From an uncultured Acidobacteriota bacterium (GTDB lineage: Bacteria; Acidobacteriota; Terriglobia; Terriglobales; Acidobacteriaceae): a stretch of 17,797 bases of DNA. The position numbers and the translations under genes were made by a program. Below the pieces are notes generated by a model, which worked only from the letters and a program-made list of their open reading frames with translations, was not told where the DNA came from and made no database searches. The stretch covers positions 1 through 17,797 of the forward strand of contig CAILBQ010000393.1 in the NCBI GenBank assembly GCA_903832475.1, written 5' to 3'. How positions within the stretch are numbered: position 1 is the stretch's first letter; each line of letters starts with the position of its first letter. Positions 1 through 7,402 of the stretch are shown here, piece after piece.

Positions 1-677
1 CGAAGGCCAGGAACACCACGACTTCCACGCACAGCATGAAGATGCGCGAGAGCAGGAACGAGGCAAGGTACTGCCAGCGCGGCATGGGCGAGGCGACGAG
101 ACGCTTGAGCAGCTTTTTTTGTCGGGCTTCGACGATGGCGAAAACAAGTCCCCAGATGGCCGGGCCCATCAAGTTCATGCCCAGCAGGCCGGGTACGACG
201 AAGTCGATATAGCGGGAACCTTTTTCATGCACCAGTTGGTTGCTGGAGGTCACGACTTCCTTGAGACCCGAGGCGGTTTGAATGGCGCGATCAGCGAGCA
301 GGCGTGCAGTGCGCCCATCCGGGTTGGTGTCGTCGTACTTGTAGGAAACGGCCGGGTTGGCCTGGCCTGCATCGGGTTGCTGGATGGCTAGCAGGAGGAT
401 GCTCCCAGTGGCGAGGGCGCGCGTTCCTTCGGCCTCCGTCATGGTGGAGGCGCTGAGTCCCTTGTCGCTGGAAAGTTTCTGCGTGAGCTGCGGTGTGGTC
501 GCCGCGACTTGCAGGATATCGGCGGGTCGATTGCGAAAGGCAAGGCCCAGGCCGACGGCGAGAAGGATGGGAAAGATAAAAGTCCAGAAGACGGCCTCTG
601 GTTCGCGCAGGAAGAGGCGAAAGCGAACCAGCGTGAGCTGTGCCAGTGAGCTGGAGTCGAAACGGCTGGGAGCTTGA

Positions 678-685
<8 letters not shown>
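1..685 (-). CDS. ABC-2 type transporter permease (3'-truncated by the window edge)
   Basis: This is the membrane subunit of an ABC exporter. I translated 228 residues; the C-terminus lies beyond position 1. A first hydrophobic segment spans about residues 31-50. A long, mostly polar region (about 51-158) follows and probably faces the periplasm. The ABC-2 core then begins with YIDFVVPGLLGMNLMG (about 159-174) and runs into the cytoplasmic-loop motif EARQKKLLKRLVASPM (about 186-201), typical of this family, followed by a further membrane segment (about 207-228). The start ATG at 683-685 lies inside the end of the ATPase gene, an 8-bp overlap that implies translational coupling. The substrate cannot be read from sequence. 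Relatives export drugs, lipids or peptides. Confidence in the family is high and in the function low. Confidence 0.88.
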
Positions 686-1670
<985 letters not shown>

Positions 1671-1738
1671 AGTGATTGCCCCAGCTTACCGGGGATTGAG
1701 CAGCGAGGCCAGTCTAGGGAAAGAAATCTCGCGAATTT

Positions 1739-2104
1739 TTATTGTGGCTGCATGGCGGCGGGCCGGGCTTGGGGAGGGAGGGGGCGATTGGCGGGGACGC
1801 CAAGGTGCTTCTCGCCCCAATTCCACATCGCATCCATGACCGGAATAAGTTGACGGCCAGCATCGGCGAGCGTGTAGTCGACGCGCGGGGGATTGGATTC
1901 GGTTACGTGCCGGTTCACCAGGCCATCGGATTCGAGCTGACGAAGCTGCGCGGCCAGCATTTTCTCAGAAACGCCGGGAAGATGGTCGCGGATCTCGGCG
2001 AAGCGCAGGGATGCAAAGGAGAGATGCCAGAGGATGAGCACTTTCCATTTGCCGGAAATCACGTTGGAGGTGGCCTGTACGGGGCATCCGAAATGGTCTT
2101 TCAT
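1739..2104 (-). CDS. HxlR-family winged-helix transcriptional regulator
   Basis: A 121-residue HxlR/MarR-like DNA-binding protein. The winged helix covers about residues 8-98, with the family-typical GKWKVLILWHL (18-28), SEKMLAAQLRQLESDGLV (46-63) and the wing VDYTLADAGRQL. Cys7 (in FGCPV) sits where several HxlR regulators, such as YodB and HypR, carry a redox-sensing cysteine, so thiol or electrophile sensing is possible but unproven. The tail after residue 104 is Pro/Ala-rich. The ATG at 2102-2104 has GGGAG seven bases upstream. It lies directly upstream of the ABC exporter genes on the same strand and divergently from the DUF2721 gene. It probably controls one or both, and itself, through the inverted repeat at 2117-2134. 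Confidence 0.93.
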   Translation of the reverse strand: MKDHFGCPVQATSNVISGKWKVLILWHLSFASLRFAEIRDHLPGVSEKMLAAQLRQLESDGLVNRHVTESNPPRVDYTLADAGRQLIPVMDAMWNWGEKHLGVPANRPLPPQARPAAMQPQ

Positions 2105-2116
2105 GAGCGAACTCCC

Positions 2117-2134
2117 ACTTACAAATTTGTGCGT
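2117..2134. promoter_or_regulatory. Candidate HxlR-type operator (imperfect inverted repeat)
   Basis: The sequence ACTTACAAATTTGTGCGT is an inverted repeat with 9-bp arms matching at 7 of 9 positions; its centre ACAAATTTGT is a perfect palindrome. It ends 12 bp before the regulator's start codon in the 148-bp gap between the divergent HxlR and DUF2721 genes. HxlR proteins commonly bind such AC-TTAC/GTAAGT-like sites next to their own gene, so autoregulation is the simplest reading. No clear -35/-10 pair could be assigned here. Confidence 0.4.
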
Positions 2135-2252
2135 ACTTCCGGAACGCTGAATGGATCGGTATCTTCAGTGAGGCAAGCTTATTGCACAAGCGGGCGAGGC
2201 GGCGAGAAGGCTGGCCAGTAAGCCGAACTTTCATGAAAAAGGCGGTTGAAAG

Positions 2253-2744
2253 ATGGAAATGCCGTCGAATCCATTTGCGATCCTGACCTTCATTTCCGCG
2301 CCGGCGGTGTTGACGAATGCGTCCTGCGTGCTGCTGTTCGGCACGGGGAACCGGTATGGCCGCGCTGTGGATCGCGTGCACGAACTCGCCGATGCGATCC
2401 AGGCCGGCTCAATGGAGTCGGGAGAGCAAAATTTCCGGGTGCGGCAACTGGGATCGGCGGAGCGGCGCACGCTGCTGATTGTTCGCGCCCTGACCTGCTT
2501 CTATACAGCGGTTGCTTCTTTTGTGTTCAGCACGCTGATTTCGCTGGTGGGGGCGGTGCTGGTGTCGTTGCAGAATTCCCGCGCGGTGAATTTGACGTTC
2601 GTCCTTGCCTTTCTGGCGGGAGCGCTAGGAGTGCTGGCGATGATTACCGGCGCGCTGATGCTGGTCCGCGAAACTCGTTACTCCTTTGCCATGCTGCGGG
2701 AAGAGAACGCCTTCATCACACGTCGCATCGGCCAACATTCCTGA
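2253..2744 (+). CDS. DUF2721 family membrane protein
   Basis: A 163-residue inner-membrane protein of unknown function that resembles the DUF2721 family. The N-terminal signature runs NPFAILTFISAPAVLTNASC (6-25) and then LLFGTGNRYGRAVDR, the most conserved part of that family. Predicted membrane segments are about 8-30, 78-105 and 114-142, with a charged cytoplasmic stretch (about 31-75) between the first two. ATG at 2253 is taken as the start; ATG at 2259 is equally possible, and neither has a strong ribosome-binding site. It is divergent from the HxlR regulator and 26 bp upstream of the YcaC-like gene, probably the first gene of a four-gene transcript. No biochemical role is known to me. 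Confidence 0.85.
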   Translation: MEMPSNPFAILTFISAPAVLTNASCVLLFGTGNRYGRAVDRVHELADAIQAGSMESGEQNFRVRQLGSAERRTLLIVRALTCFYTAVASFVFSTLISLVGAVLVSLQNSRAVNLTFVLAFLAGALGVLAMITGALMLVRETRYSFAMLREENAFITRRIGQHS

Positions 2745-2770
2745 CGTAACCGTTTTGAAAGGAAGTCTTC

Positions 2771-3352
2771 ATGAGTTACTCCTCGCGGATTGAAGCCAGT
2801 GATTGTGTGATTCTCTTTGCCGATTTGCAGGCGGGGATCGTGGACCTGACCAAGACGACGCCGATCGATCGGTTGAAAAAATCGGTTCTGGGGCTGTCGA
2901 AGCTGGCAAAGGTGATGGAGATTCCAGCCGTAGTTTCGGCGATCGCTGGAGAGGACGGAAGTCCGGCCAAGATCGTGCCCGAGATTGCCGAAGGGCTGGG
3001 CGATTTGCCGACGCATCATCGCAGCACCTGCGACTCGTTTTTGAATGAAGAGATTTTGCAAGCGATTAAAGCGACGGGGAGGAAGACACTCTTGATCGCC
3101 GGTGTGGCGACGGAGCTGGCGGTGCAGCTTCCGGCGCTTTCCGCGGCAGATGCCGGCTACCGCGTCTACGTGGTGCTGGACGCCTGTGGCGGCATGAGCG
3201 AGCGGACGGAACAGGCGGCGCTGCTGCGCATCGCCAAGGCTGGCGGGACCGCCGTGTCAGTAATGAGCTTAGCCGGGGAACTGGCAGGTGATTTGCGCAC
3301 AGAGAAGGCGCAGCAGGCGGTCGGCATTCTGTATGCAATGGCGCAGGGCTGA
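2771..3352 (+). CDS. YcaC-like isochorismatase-fold protein lacking the catalytic cysteine
   Basis: A 193-residue protein of the isochorismatase-like (cysteine hydrolase) superfamily, closest in motif order to YcaC. The catalytic Asp is retained (D18 in LFADLQ), and R84 sits where YcaC-type proteins have a basic catalytic residue. The nucleophile is not retained. Where YcaC has a GVVTEVCV-type motif, this protein reads GVATELAV (111-118), placing Ala117 at the cysteine position; the codon is an unambiguous GCG. The fold signature PALSAADAGYRVYVVLDACG follows intact, so the reading frame is sound. The ATG is preceded by AAAGGAAG. It may be a non-hydrolytic binding protein, or may use another residue; Cys12, Cys87 and Cys143 are the other cysteines. 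Operon context gives no substrate. Confidence 0.88.
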   Translation: MSYSSRIEASDCVILFADLQAGIVDLTKTTPIDRLKKSVLGLSKLAKVMEIPAVVSAIAGEDGSPAKIVPEIAEGLGDLPTHHRSTCDSFLNEEILQAIKATGRKTLLIAGVATELAVQLPALSAADAGYRVYVVLDACGGMSERTEQAALLRIAKAGGTAVSVMSLAGELAGDLRTEKAQQAVGILYAMAQG

Positions 3353-3402
3353 AGCGCTCGGCTGGGATTTCACAGACAAACGGGAAGGGAAGGTGCTTTG
3401 CC

Positions 3403-4071
3403 ATGCGCTGGGTGTTTGCGGTGGTGTGTCTGTGCGGTCTGATGGGGCCGGTTGCCACGGCGCAGACGGTGCAGTCCTGGAACGAAGTCGACCTGGCCGC
3501 CAACTGGAACCGGGCAAGCTTCACGCTGCCCATGGTGATCCGGTTGGACACGCAGCTTGCGAATCCTCAACTAGCGGCGACCGGCTTGCTGGTAGACCTG
3601 CCGGTGGCGCGCCATTTCATCATCACGCCTGGATATCTTTTCGCCGATCTGCCGCAGAGTTCTACGCAGGTGCATGTGCCGCTGCTGGCGGGATCGGTGG
3701 TGTGGCATGCAGGCAAGTTCAGCTTGGCGGATCGCAACCGGGTAGAGAAGCTTTATGGATACGGCACCGAGCCAGTTCGGTACCGGAACCGCATCCTCGT
3801 GGACCGGCCGTTTGGCCTTTCGCACCGATGGCATGCCTTTGCCAGTGACGAAGTTTTCTGGAATCTTTCGAACGCGACGTGGAATCAGAACCGGCTGCAG
3901 TTGGGAGGAGGGGTTCGGCTGAGTCGGGCCGCGTTCCTGGACATGTATTACTTGCAGCGGGATGCCAGCGGGGGTGCCGTGGAGACGCGCGCACTGGGGA
4001 CGACGCTGAGGATTCTGCTGAGACCGGCGCGGGGCGAAGCCGTCAAGCTGCCCCAGAAAGCAGGAGAGTGA
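3403..4071 (+). CDS. Secreted DUF2490-like outer-membrane beta-barrel protein (putative)
   Basis: A 222-residue exported protein. Residues 1-20 form a Sec signal peptide (MRWVFAVVCLCGLMGPVATA) with likely cleavage after ATA, before QT. The mature part begins with a Trp-containing strand (SWNEVDLAANWN) and continues as alternating aromatic/polar segments typical of small outer-membrane barrels. The RYRNRILVDRPF and DEVFWNLSN stretches resemble DUF2490 proteins, which are predicted barrels of unknown role. A purine-rich ribosome-binding site (GAAGGGAAGG) precedes the ATG at 3403. It begins 50 bp after the YcaC-like gene, and its TGA overlaps the next ATG by one base. Assignment to DUF2490 is by eye and moderate; the secreted barrel nature is better supported. 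Confidence 0.72.
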   Translation: MRWVFAVVCLCGLMGPVATAQTVQSWNEVDLAANWNRASFTLPMVIRLDTQLANPQLAATGLLVDLPVARHFIITPGYLFADLPQSSTQVHVPLLAGSVVWHAGKFSLADRNRVEKLYGYGTEPVRYRNRILVDRPFGLSHRWHAFASDEVFWNLSNATWNQNRLQLGGGVRLSRAAFLDMYYLQRDASGGAVETRALGTTLRILLRPARGEAVKLPQKAGE

Positions 4072-4472
4072 TGAGCGGATTGCCGAATACGGGCATGTCA
4101 ATCGAGGAGATGAAGCAATTCATCCTGGATCACTTTGAGCAGTTTGTGAACCGGAAGAATGTGGACATCGCGGATGTCAACTTTGCGCCGGAGTTTGTCG
4201 ATCACGGGACAGACGTGCCCGCGGGGCTGCCTCCCGGTCCGGAGGGGGCGAAGCTGTATGTTGGCGGCGCGCTGAAGAAGTTCCCGGATATGCACGTCAC
4301 GGTGGAGGACATCGTTGCGGAAGGTGACAAAGTTGTGGTGCGCAACGTATGGCGGGCCACCGAGCCGGCAAGCGGCCAGAAGCTGCAATTCGGCGGGATT
4401 GTAATCTGGCGGATTGCACACCGCCAGATTGTGGAGCGCTGGGCGTACCTGGAAAGCCCGAAGGCGGTTTAA
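4071..4472 (+). CDS. SnoaL-like / ester cyclase family protein
   Basis: A 133-residue protein of the NTF2-like fold, SnoaL (polyketide-cyclase-like) type. Features seen are an N-terminal helix with FEQFVNRKNVD, the family-typical FAPEFVDHG, then PEGAKLYVGGALKKFPDMHVTVEDIVAEGDKVVVR, and the closing strand VERWAYLE. Bacterial members of this family are numerous and mostly uncharacterised; some are isomerases or hydrolases of small ring compounds. The start ATG at 4071 shares its A with the stop of the preceding gene (TGATG) and has AGGAG just upstream, so it is translationally coupled. Its stop lies only 7 bp from the stop of the convergent MmcQ/YjbR gene. A longer reading frame upstream is just overlap with the previous gene. 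Confidence 0.85.
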   Translation: MSGLPNTGMSIEEMKQFILDHFEQFVNRKNVDIADVNFAPEFVDHGTDVPAGLPPGPEGAKLYVGGALKKFPDMHVTVEDIVAEGDKVVVRNVWRATEPASGQKLQFGGIVIWRIAHRQIVERWAYLESPKAV

Positions 4473-4479
4473 GAAAGGC

Positions 4480-4869
4480 TCAAGCCGAACGACGGGCTGC
4501 CGTTGCTTTGGCCCCCTTACGCGGTGCGCTCGGTTTCTTGCTTGTGGCTTTGGCGGGTGCCTCAGCGCTTCTCTGCCATGCGAAGTCGAGCGCGGTCCGA
4601 ACAAGGTCAGGATGGGCGTGGTCCAGCCTGACCAGGGTGCTGCCTTTCAGCCCCCACGCGCCCTTGGCTTTTTCGAAGATGTGGGGATGTGTCTGGATCA
4701 ACCGCTGCTGTTCGTCCGGCGGCAGTTTGATCATGCCCCAGTTGTTGTCGGGATAGCCGAGGGTGGCGAAGATGCGACCGTGGGAGCGGAAGTCGGCGCG
4801 ACGCATGTGTGCCCCTTCCACCGTCTCAGGGAGAGCCAGGATCAATTCGCGAAATTCATTGGCAGTCAT
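4480..4869 (-). CDS. MmcQ/YjbR family protein
   Basis: A 129-residue protein of the MmcQ/YjbR family, a small fold with a CyaY-like topology that is thought to bind DNA or nucleic acid but has no firm role. Seen are the N-terminal helix EFRELILALPETVEGAH, the strand pair ADFRSHGRIFATLG, the central NNWGMIKLPPDEQQRLIQ, and GAWGLKGSTLVRLDH. The last 25 or so residues form a Lys/Ala/Arg/Pro-rich basic tail, compatible with nucleic-acid contact. I chose ATG at 4867-4869 over an upstream codon because the family starts close to this helix and because it gives an ATGA overlap with the VOC gene, a sign of coupled translation. It is the last gene before convergence with the SnoaL-like gene. Confidence 0.85.
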   Translation of the reverse strand: MTANEFRELILALPETVEGAHMRRADFRSHGRIFATLGYPDNNWGMIKLPPDEQQRLIQTHPHIFEKAKGAWGLKGSTLVRLDHAHPDLVRTALDFAWQRSAEAPAKATSKKPSAPRKGAKATAARRSA

Positions 4870-5318
4870 TTGTCCACTCCCCGCTCGGCGCCGTTGTTGA
4901 GCGCATGGGCGATCCACCACTTGTAGCCAAATGGATCGAGGATGCCGGCCATGCGGTCGCCGTAGGGCTGATCGGCGGGTTCGCGCAAGCTGGTGGCTCC
5001 GGCATTGAGCGCCGTCTGGTAGGTGGCGTCGCTGTTCTCGACGTACACCATAAGGCTGACAGGCGATCCTTGGTAGTGAGGTGCGGCGAACGCTTCAATG
5101 GCAGGGTTCTCGTCGGCCAGCATGATGACCGAGTCGCCAATCGTGATCTCGGCGTGAACGATTCTGCCCTCGGGCGCGTTCATGCGCAGCTTTTCCGTGG
5201 CGCCGAACACTTTGCCATAGAACGCGATGGCTTCAGCGGCGTCGACGAACATCAGGTACGGCTGGACGCTGTTGTATCCAGGGGGTGCATGACGGGTGTT
5301 TTGCAAGGTATTGGACAT
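4866..5318 (-). CDS. VOC superfamily (PhnB/glyoxalase-like) protein
   Basis: A 150-residue vicinal-oxygen-chelate fold protein, PhnB-like. Seen are the opening beta strand SVQPYLMFVDAAEAIAFYGK, FGATEKLRM, the middle strand VHAEITIGDSVIMLADENP, and the second-module VSLMVYVENSDATYQTALNAGA with the closing GDRMAGILDPFGYKWWIA. Members include glyoxalases, ring-cleaving dioxygenases and antibiotic-binding proteins; the substrate here is unknown. I place the start at ATG 5316-5318, which has GGAGAAG a few bases upstream; an ATG ten codons earlier is possible. It is followed by the MmcQ/YjbR gene with an ATGA overlap and preceded, after 92 bp, by an AraC-family regulator on the same strand that could control it. 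Confidence 0.88.
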   Translation of the reverse strand: MSNTLQNTRHAPPGYNSVQPYLMFVDAAEAIAFYGKVFGATEKLRMNAPEGRIVHAEITIGDSVIMLADENPAIEAFAAPHYQGSPVSLMVYVENSDATYQTALNAGATSLREPADQPYGDRMAGILDPFGYKWWIAHALNNGAERGVDK

Positions 5319-5410
5319 GGGGAACTTCTCCTCTGCCGTCATGCTCAACGCAGGACTGGCGCTGTGGATTGTAAAAAAATGACGGAAGGCAAGATTTTGC
5401 TACAGGAACA

Positions 5411-6253
5411 TTAGAGCAGGGGCACGTGATTGAGATGGGGAGTGGCGGCCAGAGCGTATTCGCTGGGGGTCATGCCGGCGAAGGAGCGGAAGTCATGAAT
5501 GAAGTGAGCCTGGTCGAAGTAGCCACAGTCCGCCGCAAGGGCGGCCCAAACTTGATCCGAGCCGCGATGAAGCTTGCGAAGAACGTGCTGAAACCGCCGG
5601 ACACGCTGGAAGGTCTTGGGTGCGAGGCCGGTTTGCTCGCGAAACACTTCCATGAACCGCCGGCCGCTGAAGCCGGTTTGTTCCGCGAGATGTTGAATGC
5701 GGACAGCCGTGCCGGGACGGCTCAACTGCCGGGCGGCAAACCGGATCTCGGGAAGCAGAGGCCGGCCCGACTTTAAGCGCGAAAGCAGGCTTCTTTCGAG
5801 GATGCGGAACATGGCCGCGACGCCAGCCTCTGCACGAGGCGCATGAGCGGATGCCATCAGCATTTCTTCGCGGAGGAGAGCGGCGTGGCCGGGCCACAGG
5901 TCGTCAAGGCTGTAGGTGTTGTTGGCCACTTCAGAGGCGGGCATATCAAGGAAGGGAAGTGCGCCGCCTGGGTGAAACTGGATGCCGATGACGCGTTCCT
6001 GGCGGCTGGTATCGATGATGAAGCAGTCGCTGCGCGCTCCGCAAAAGATGGCGGGCGGATAGGTGGTAGAACAGCGAGGGTCGGCCGCGTCGTAAATGTG
6101 AACCGGCTGATCGCGGAGGTCGAAGACGATGCCCGACTCCCCATTGGGCAGCAGACGCTCCTGGGCGTGCGCCCCCTGAAGGCCTTCCGAGTACCAAAGG
6201 CAAGACACCAGGGCGTCCAGTGGCGGTGCCGGAATTTGGCGGCAGTAGATCAT
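5411..6253 (-). CDS. AraC-family transcriptional regulator
   Basis: A 280-residue regulator. The C-terminal third carries two helix-turn-helix motifs: IQHLAEQTGFSGRRFMEVFR, then WAALAADCGYFDQAHFIHDF followed by the family-typical FAGMTPSEY. The N-terminal part (IYCRQIPAPPLDALVSCLWY, then LPNGESGIVFDLRDQ and GIQFHPGGALPFL) matches the DUF6597-type sensory domain common in AraC proteins of environmental bacteria. The ligand is unknown. The start is uncertain: the ATG at 6251-6253 begins where relatives begin, while an in-frame ATG 30 codons upstream would add a leader that looks non-homologous. It lies upstream of the VOC and YjbR genes on the same strand and divergent from the prenyltransferase gene, so either could be a target. 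Confidence 0.9.
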   Translation of the reverse strand: MIYCRQIPAPPLDALVSCLWYSEGLQGAHAQERLLPNGESGIVFDLRDQPVHIYDAADPRCSTTYPPAIFCGARSDCFIIDTSRQERVIGIQFHPGGALPFLDMPASEVANNTYSLDDLWPGHAALLREEMLMASAHAPRAEAGVAAMFRILERSLLSRLKSGRPLLPEIRFAARQLSRPGTAVRIQHLAEQTGFSGRRFMEVFREQTGLAPKTFQRVRRFQHVLRKLHRGSDQVWAALAADCGYFDQAHFIHDFRSFAGMTPSEYALAATPHLNHVPLL

Positions 6254-6339
6254 GAACAGTTCGCGTTGATTGTACTCATTTCCCGGGACGCCAGAAACCG
6301 CTTCATCAAGGTGCAGCCGCGAGGGTGGGAGGGGGAACG

Positions 6340-6359
6340 GCACGAGCCGACACTCGTGC
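6340..6359. repeat. Inverted repeat upstream of the prenyltransferase gene
   Basis: Perfect 7-bp arms GCACGAG and CTCGTGC flank the 6-base spacer CCGACA. The element lies in the 131-bp gap between the divergent AraC regulator and UbiA-type gene, ending 25 bases before the latter's ATG. It could be an operator for the AraC protein or an mRNA leader hairpin next to the ribosome-binding site. No promoter boxes were clear. Confidence 0.5.
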
Positions 6360-6384
6360 AGATAAACTGTAAGAAGGAGAAGCC

Positions 6385-7254
6385 ATGGGCCTGGGCGCCA
6401 AAATCCGCATCACGCTGGAGATGATCAAGTGGGAGCACTCGATCTTTGCGCTGCCGTTTGCGCTGACGGGCGCGCTGCTCGCGGCGCAGGGCCTGCCGGC
6501 GTGGCGTACCCTGGCATGGATCCTGGTGGCGATGATTTCTGCCCGGTCGGCGGCTATGGCGTTCAATCGCTGGGCCGATGCGGCGCTGGATGCGGCCAAT
6601 CCCCGGACGAAGATGCGGGCTATTCCAGCCGGGCAGCTTTCGCGCAGCTTTGTGCTGCTGTTCACGCTGGTGATGATAGCCATCTTCCTGGCAGCTTGCG
6701 CGGAGTTGAACCGGTTGACGCTGGAATTATCGCCGGTCGTGCTGTTGGTTCTGCTGGGCTACTCCTATATGAAGCGAATCACGCGCTGGAGCCACCTGGT
6801 GCTTGGTCTGGCGCTGGGTTTGGCGCCTTCGGCGGCCTGGATTGCAGTGCGGGGCAGCCTGGACTGGCGCATTGCGGTGCTGACTGCGGTAGTGGTTTGC
6901 TGGGTGAGCGGGTTCGACATTCTTTATGCCTGTCAGGACATGGAGCATGACCGCGAGGCCGGACTCTTCAGCGTGCCGCAGGCGCTGGGGCTTGTAGCGG
7001 CATTTTGGGTGGCGCGACTGCTGCACCTCGCGGTAGTCGGCCTGCTGATCTGGTTTGCGCTCCTCTTTCATTTCGGGGTGGCGGGATGGATTGGAATCGG
7101 CGCCGTGGCGCTGCTGCTGCTCTACGAACACATGCTGGTCTCGCCCCGCGATCTGAGCAAGCTGAATGCCGCGTTCTTCGCCATGAATGGCGTCATCGCC
7201 ATGGTTTTTCTTGGATTCGTCGCTACCGATCTATGGCTGGCGACACGGCGCTAA
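6385..7254 (+). CDS. mqnP: UbiA-family prenyltransferase, MqnP-like (menaquinone biosynthesis)
   Basis: A 289-residue polytopic inner-membrane prenyltransferase with about eight or nine hydrophobic segments. It carries both Asp-rich motifs that bind the Mg-prenyl-diphosphate: NRWADAALDAANPRT (61-75, with N61, D65, D69) and the second, CQDMEHDREAG (183-193, with D185 and D189). Length and the ARSAAMAFNRWAD and IPAGQLS stretches match the putative 4-hydroxybenzoate polyprenyltransferase group that includes MqnP of the futalosine menaquinone route. UbiA for ubiquinone is less likely but cannot be excluded from one gene. A strong AAGAAGGAGA ribosome-binding site precedes the ATG. Prephenate dehydratase follows after 148 bp on the same strand; both draw on chorismate-derived metabolites. 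Confidence 0.85.
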   Translation: MGLGAKIRITLEMIKWEHSIFALPFALTGALLAAQGLPAWRTLAWILVAMISARSAAMAFNRWADAALDAANPRTKMRAIPAGQLSRSFVLLFTLVMIAIFLAACAELNRLTLELSPVVLLVLLGYSYMKRITRWSHLVLGLALGLAPSAAWIAVRGSLDWRIAVLTAVVVCWVSGFDILYACQDMEHDREAGLFSVPQALGLVAAFWVARLLHLAVVGLLIWFALLFHFGVAGWIGIGAVALLLLYEHMLVSPRDLSKLNAAFFAMNGVIAMVFLGFVATDLWLATRR

Positions 7255-7315
7255 AACAACACCTCGCATCTTCGCGAATTCTGTAGCGCAATTCCGAATC
7301 GCGGCTGTGATACTT

Positions 7316-7329
7316 TTCGGATATACGAA
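7316..7329. promoter_or_regulatory. Imperfect palindrome in the presumed pheA promoter region
   Basis: TTCGGATATACGAA is symmetric at 12 of 14 positions and lies about 75 bp before the TTG start of pheA, in the 148-bp gap after the prenyltransferase gene. An extended -10-like TGTGATACT lies just upstream, without a convincing -35. This is weak evidence for a pheA promoter; no Phe-rich leader peptide or attenuator was seen. Confidence 0.2.
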
Positions 7330-7402
7330 TCTTTCTCCCCGCGAGGGGGCAGCTTCATCCCACGGCGTAGTCAGCAGTGTCGCGCAGGAGCGCATTCTCA
7401 AC

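Noticed and set aside
3879..4070. Upstream extension of the SnoaL-like gene
   Set aside because: It lies inside the DUF2490-like gene in another frame; the ATG at 4071 with AGGAG fits the family length.
5319..5410. Promoter for the VOC-YjbR pair (TACAAT on the minus strand near 5370)
   Set aside because: The -10-like box lacks a -35 at acceptable spacing, so it is too weak to list as a feature.
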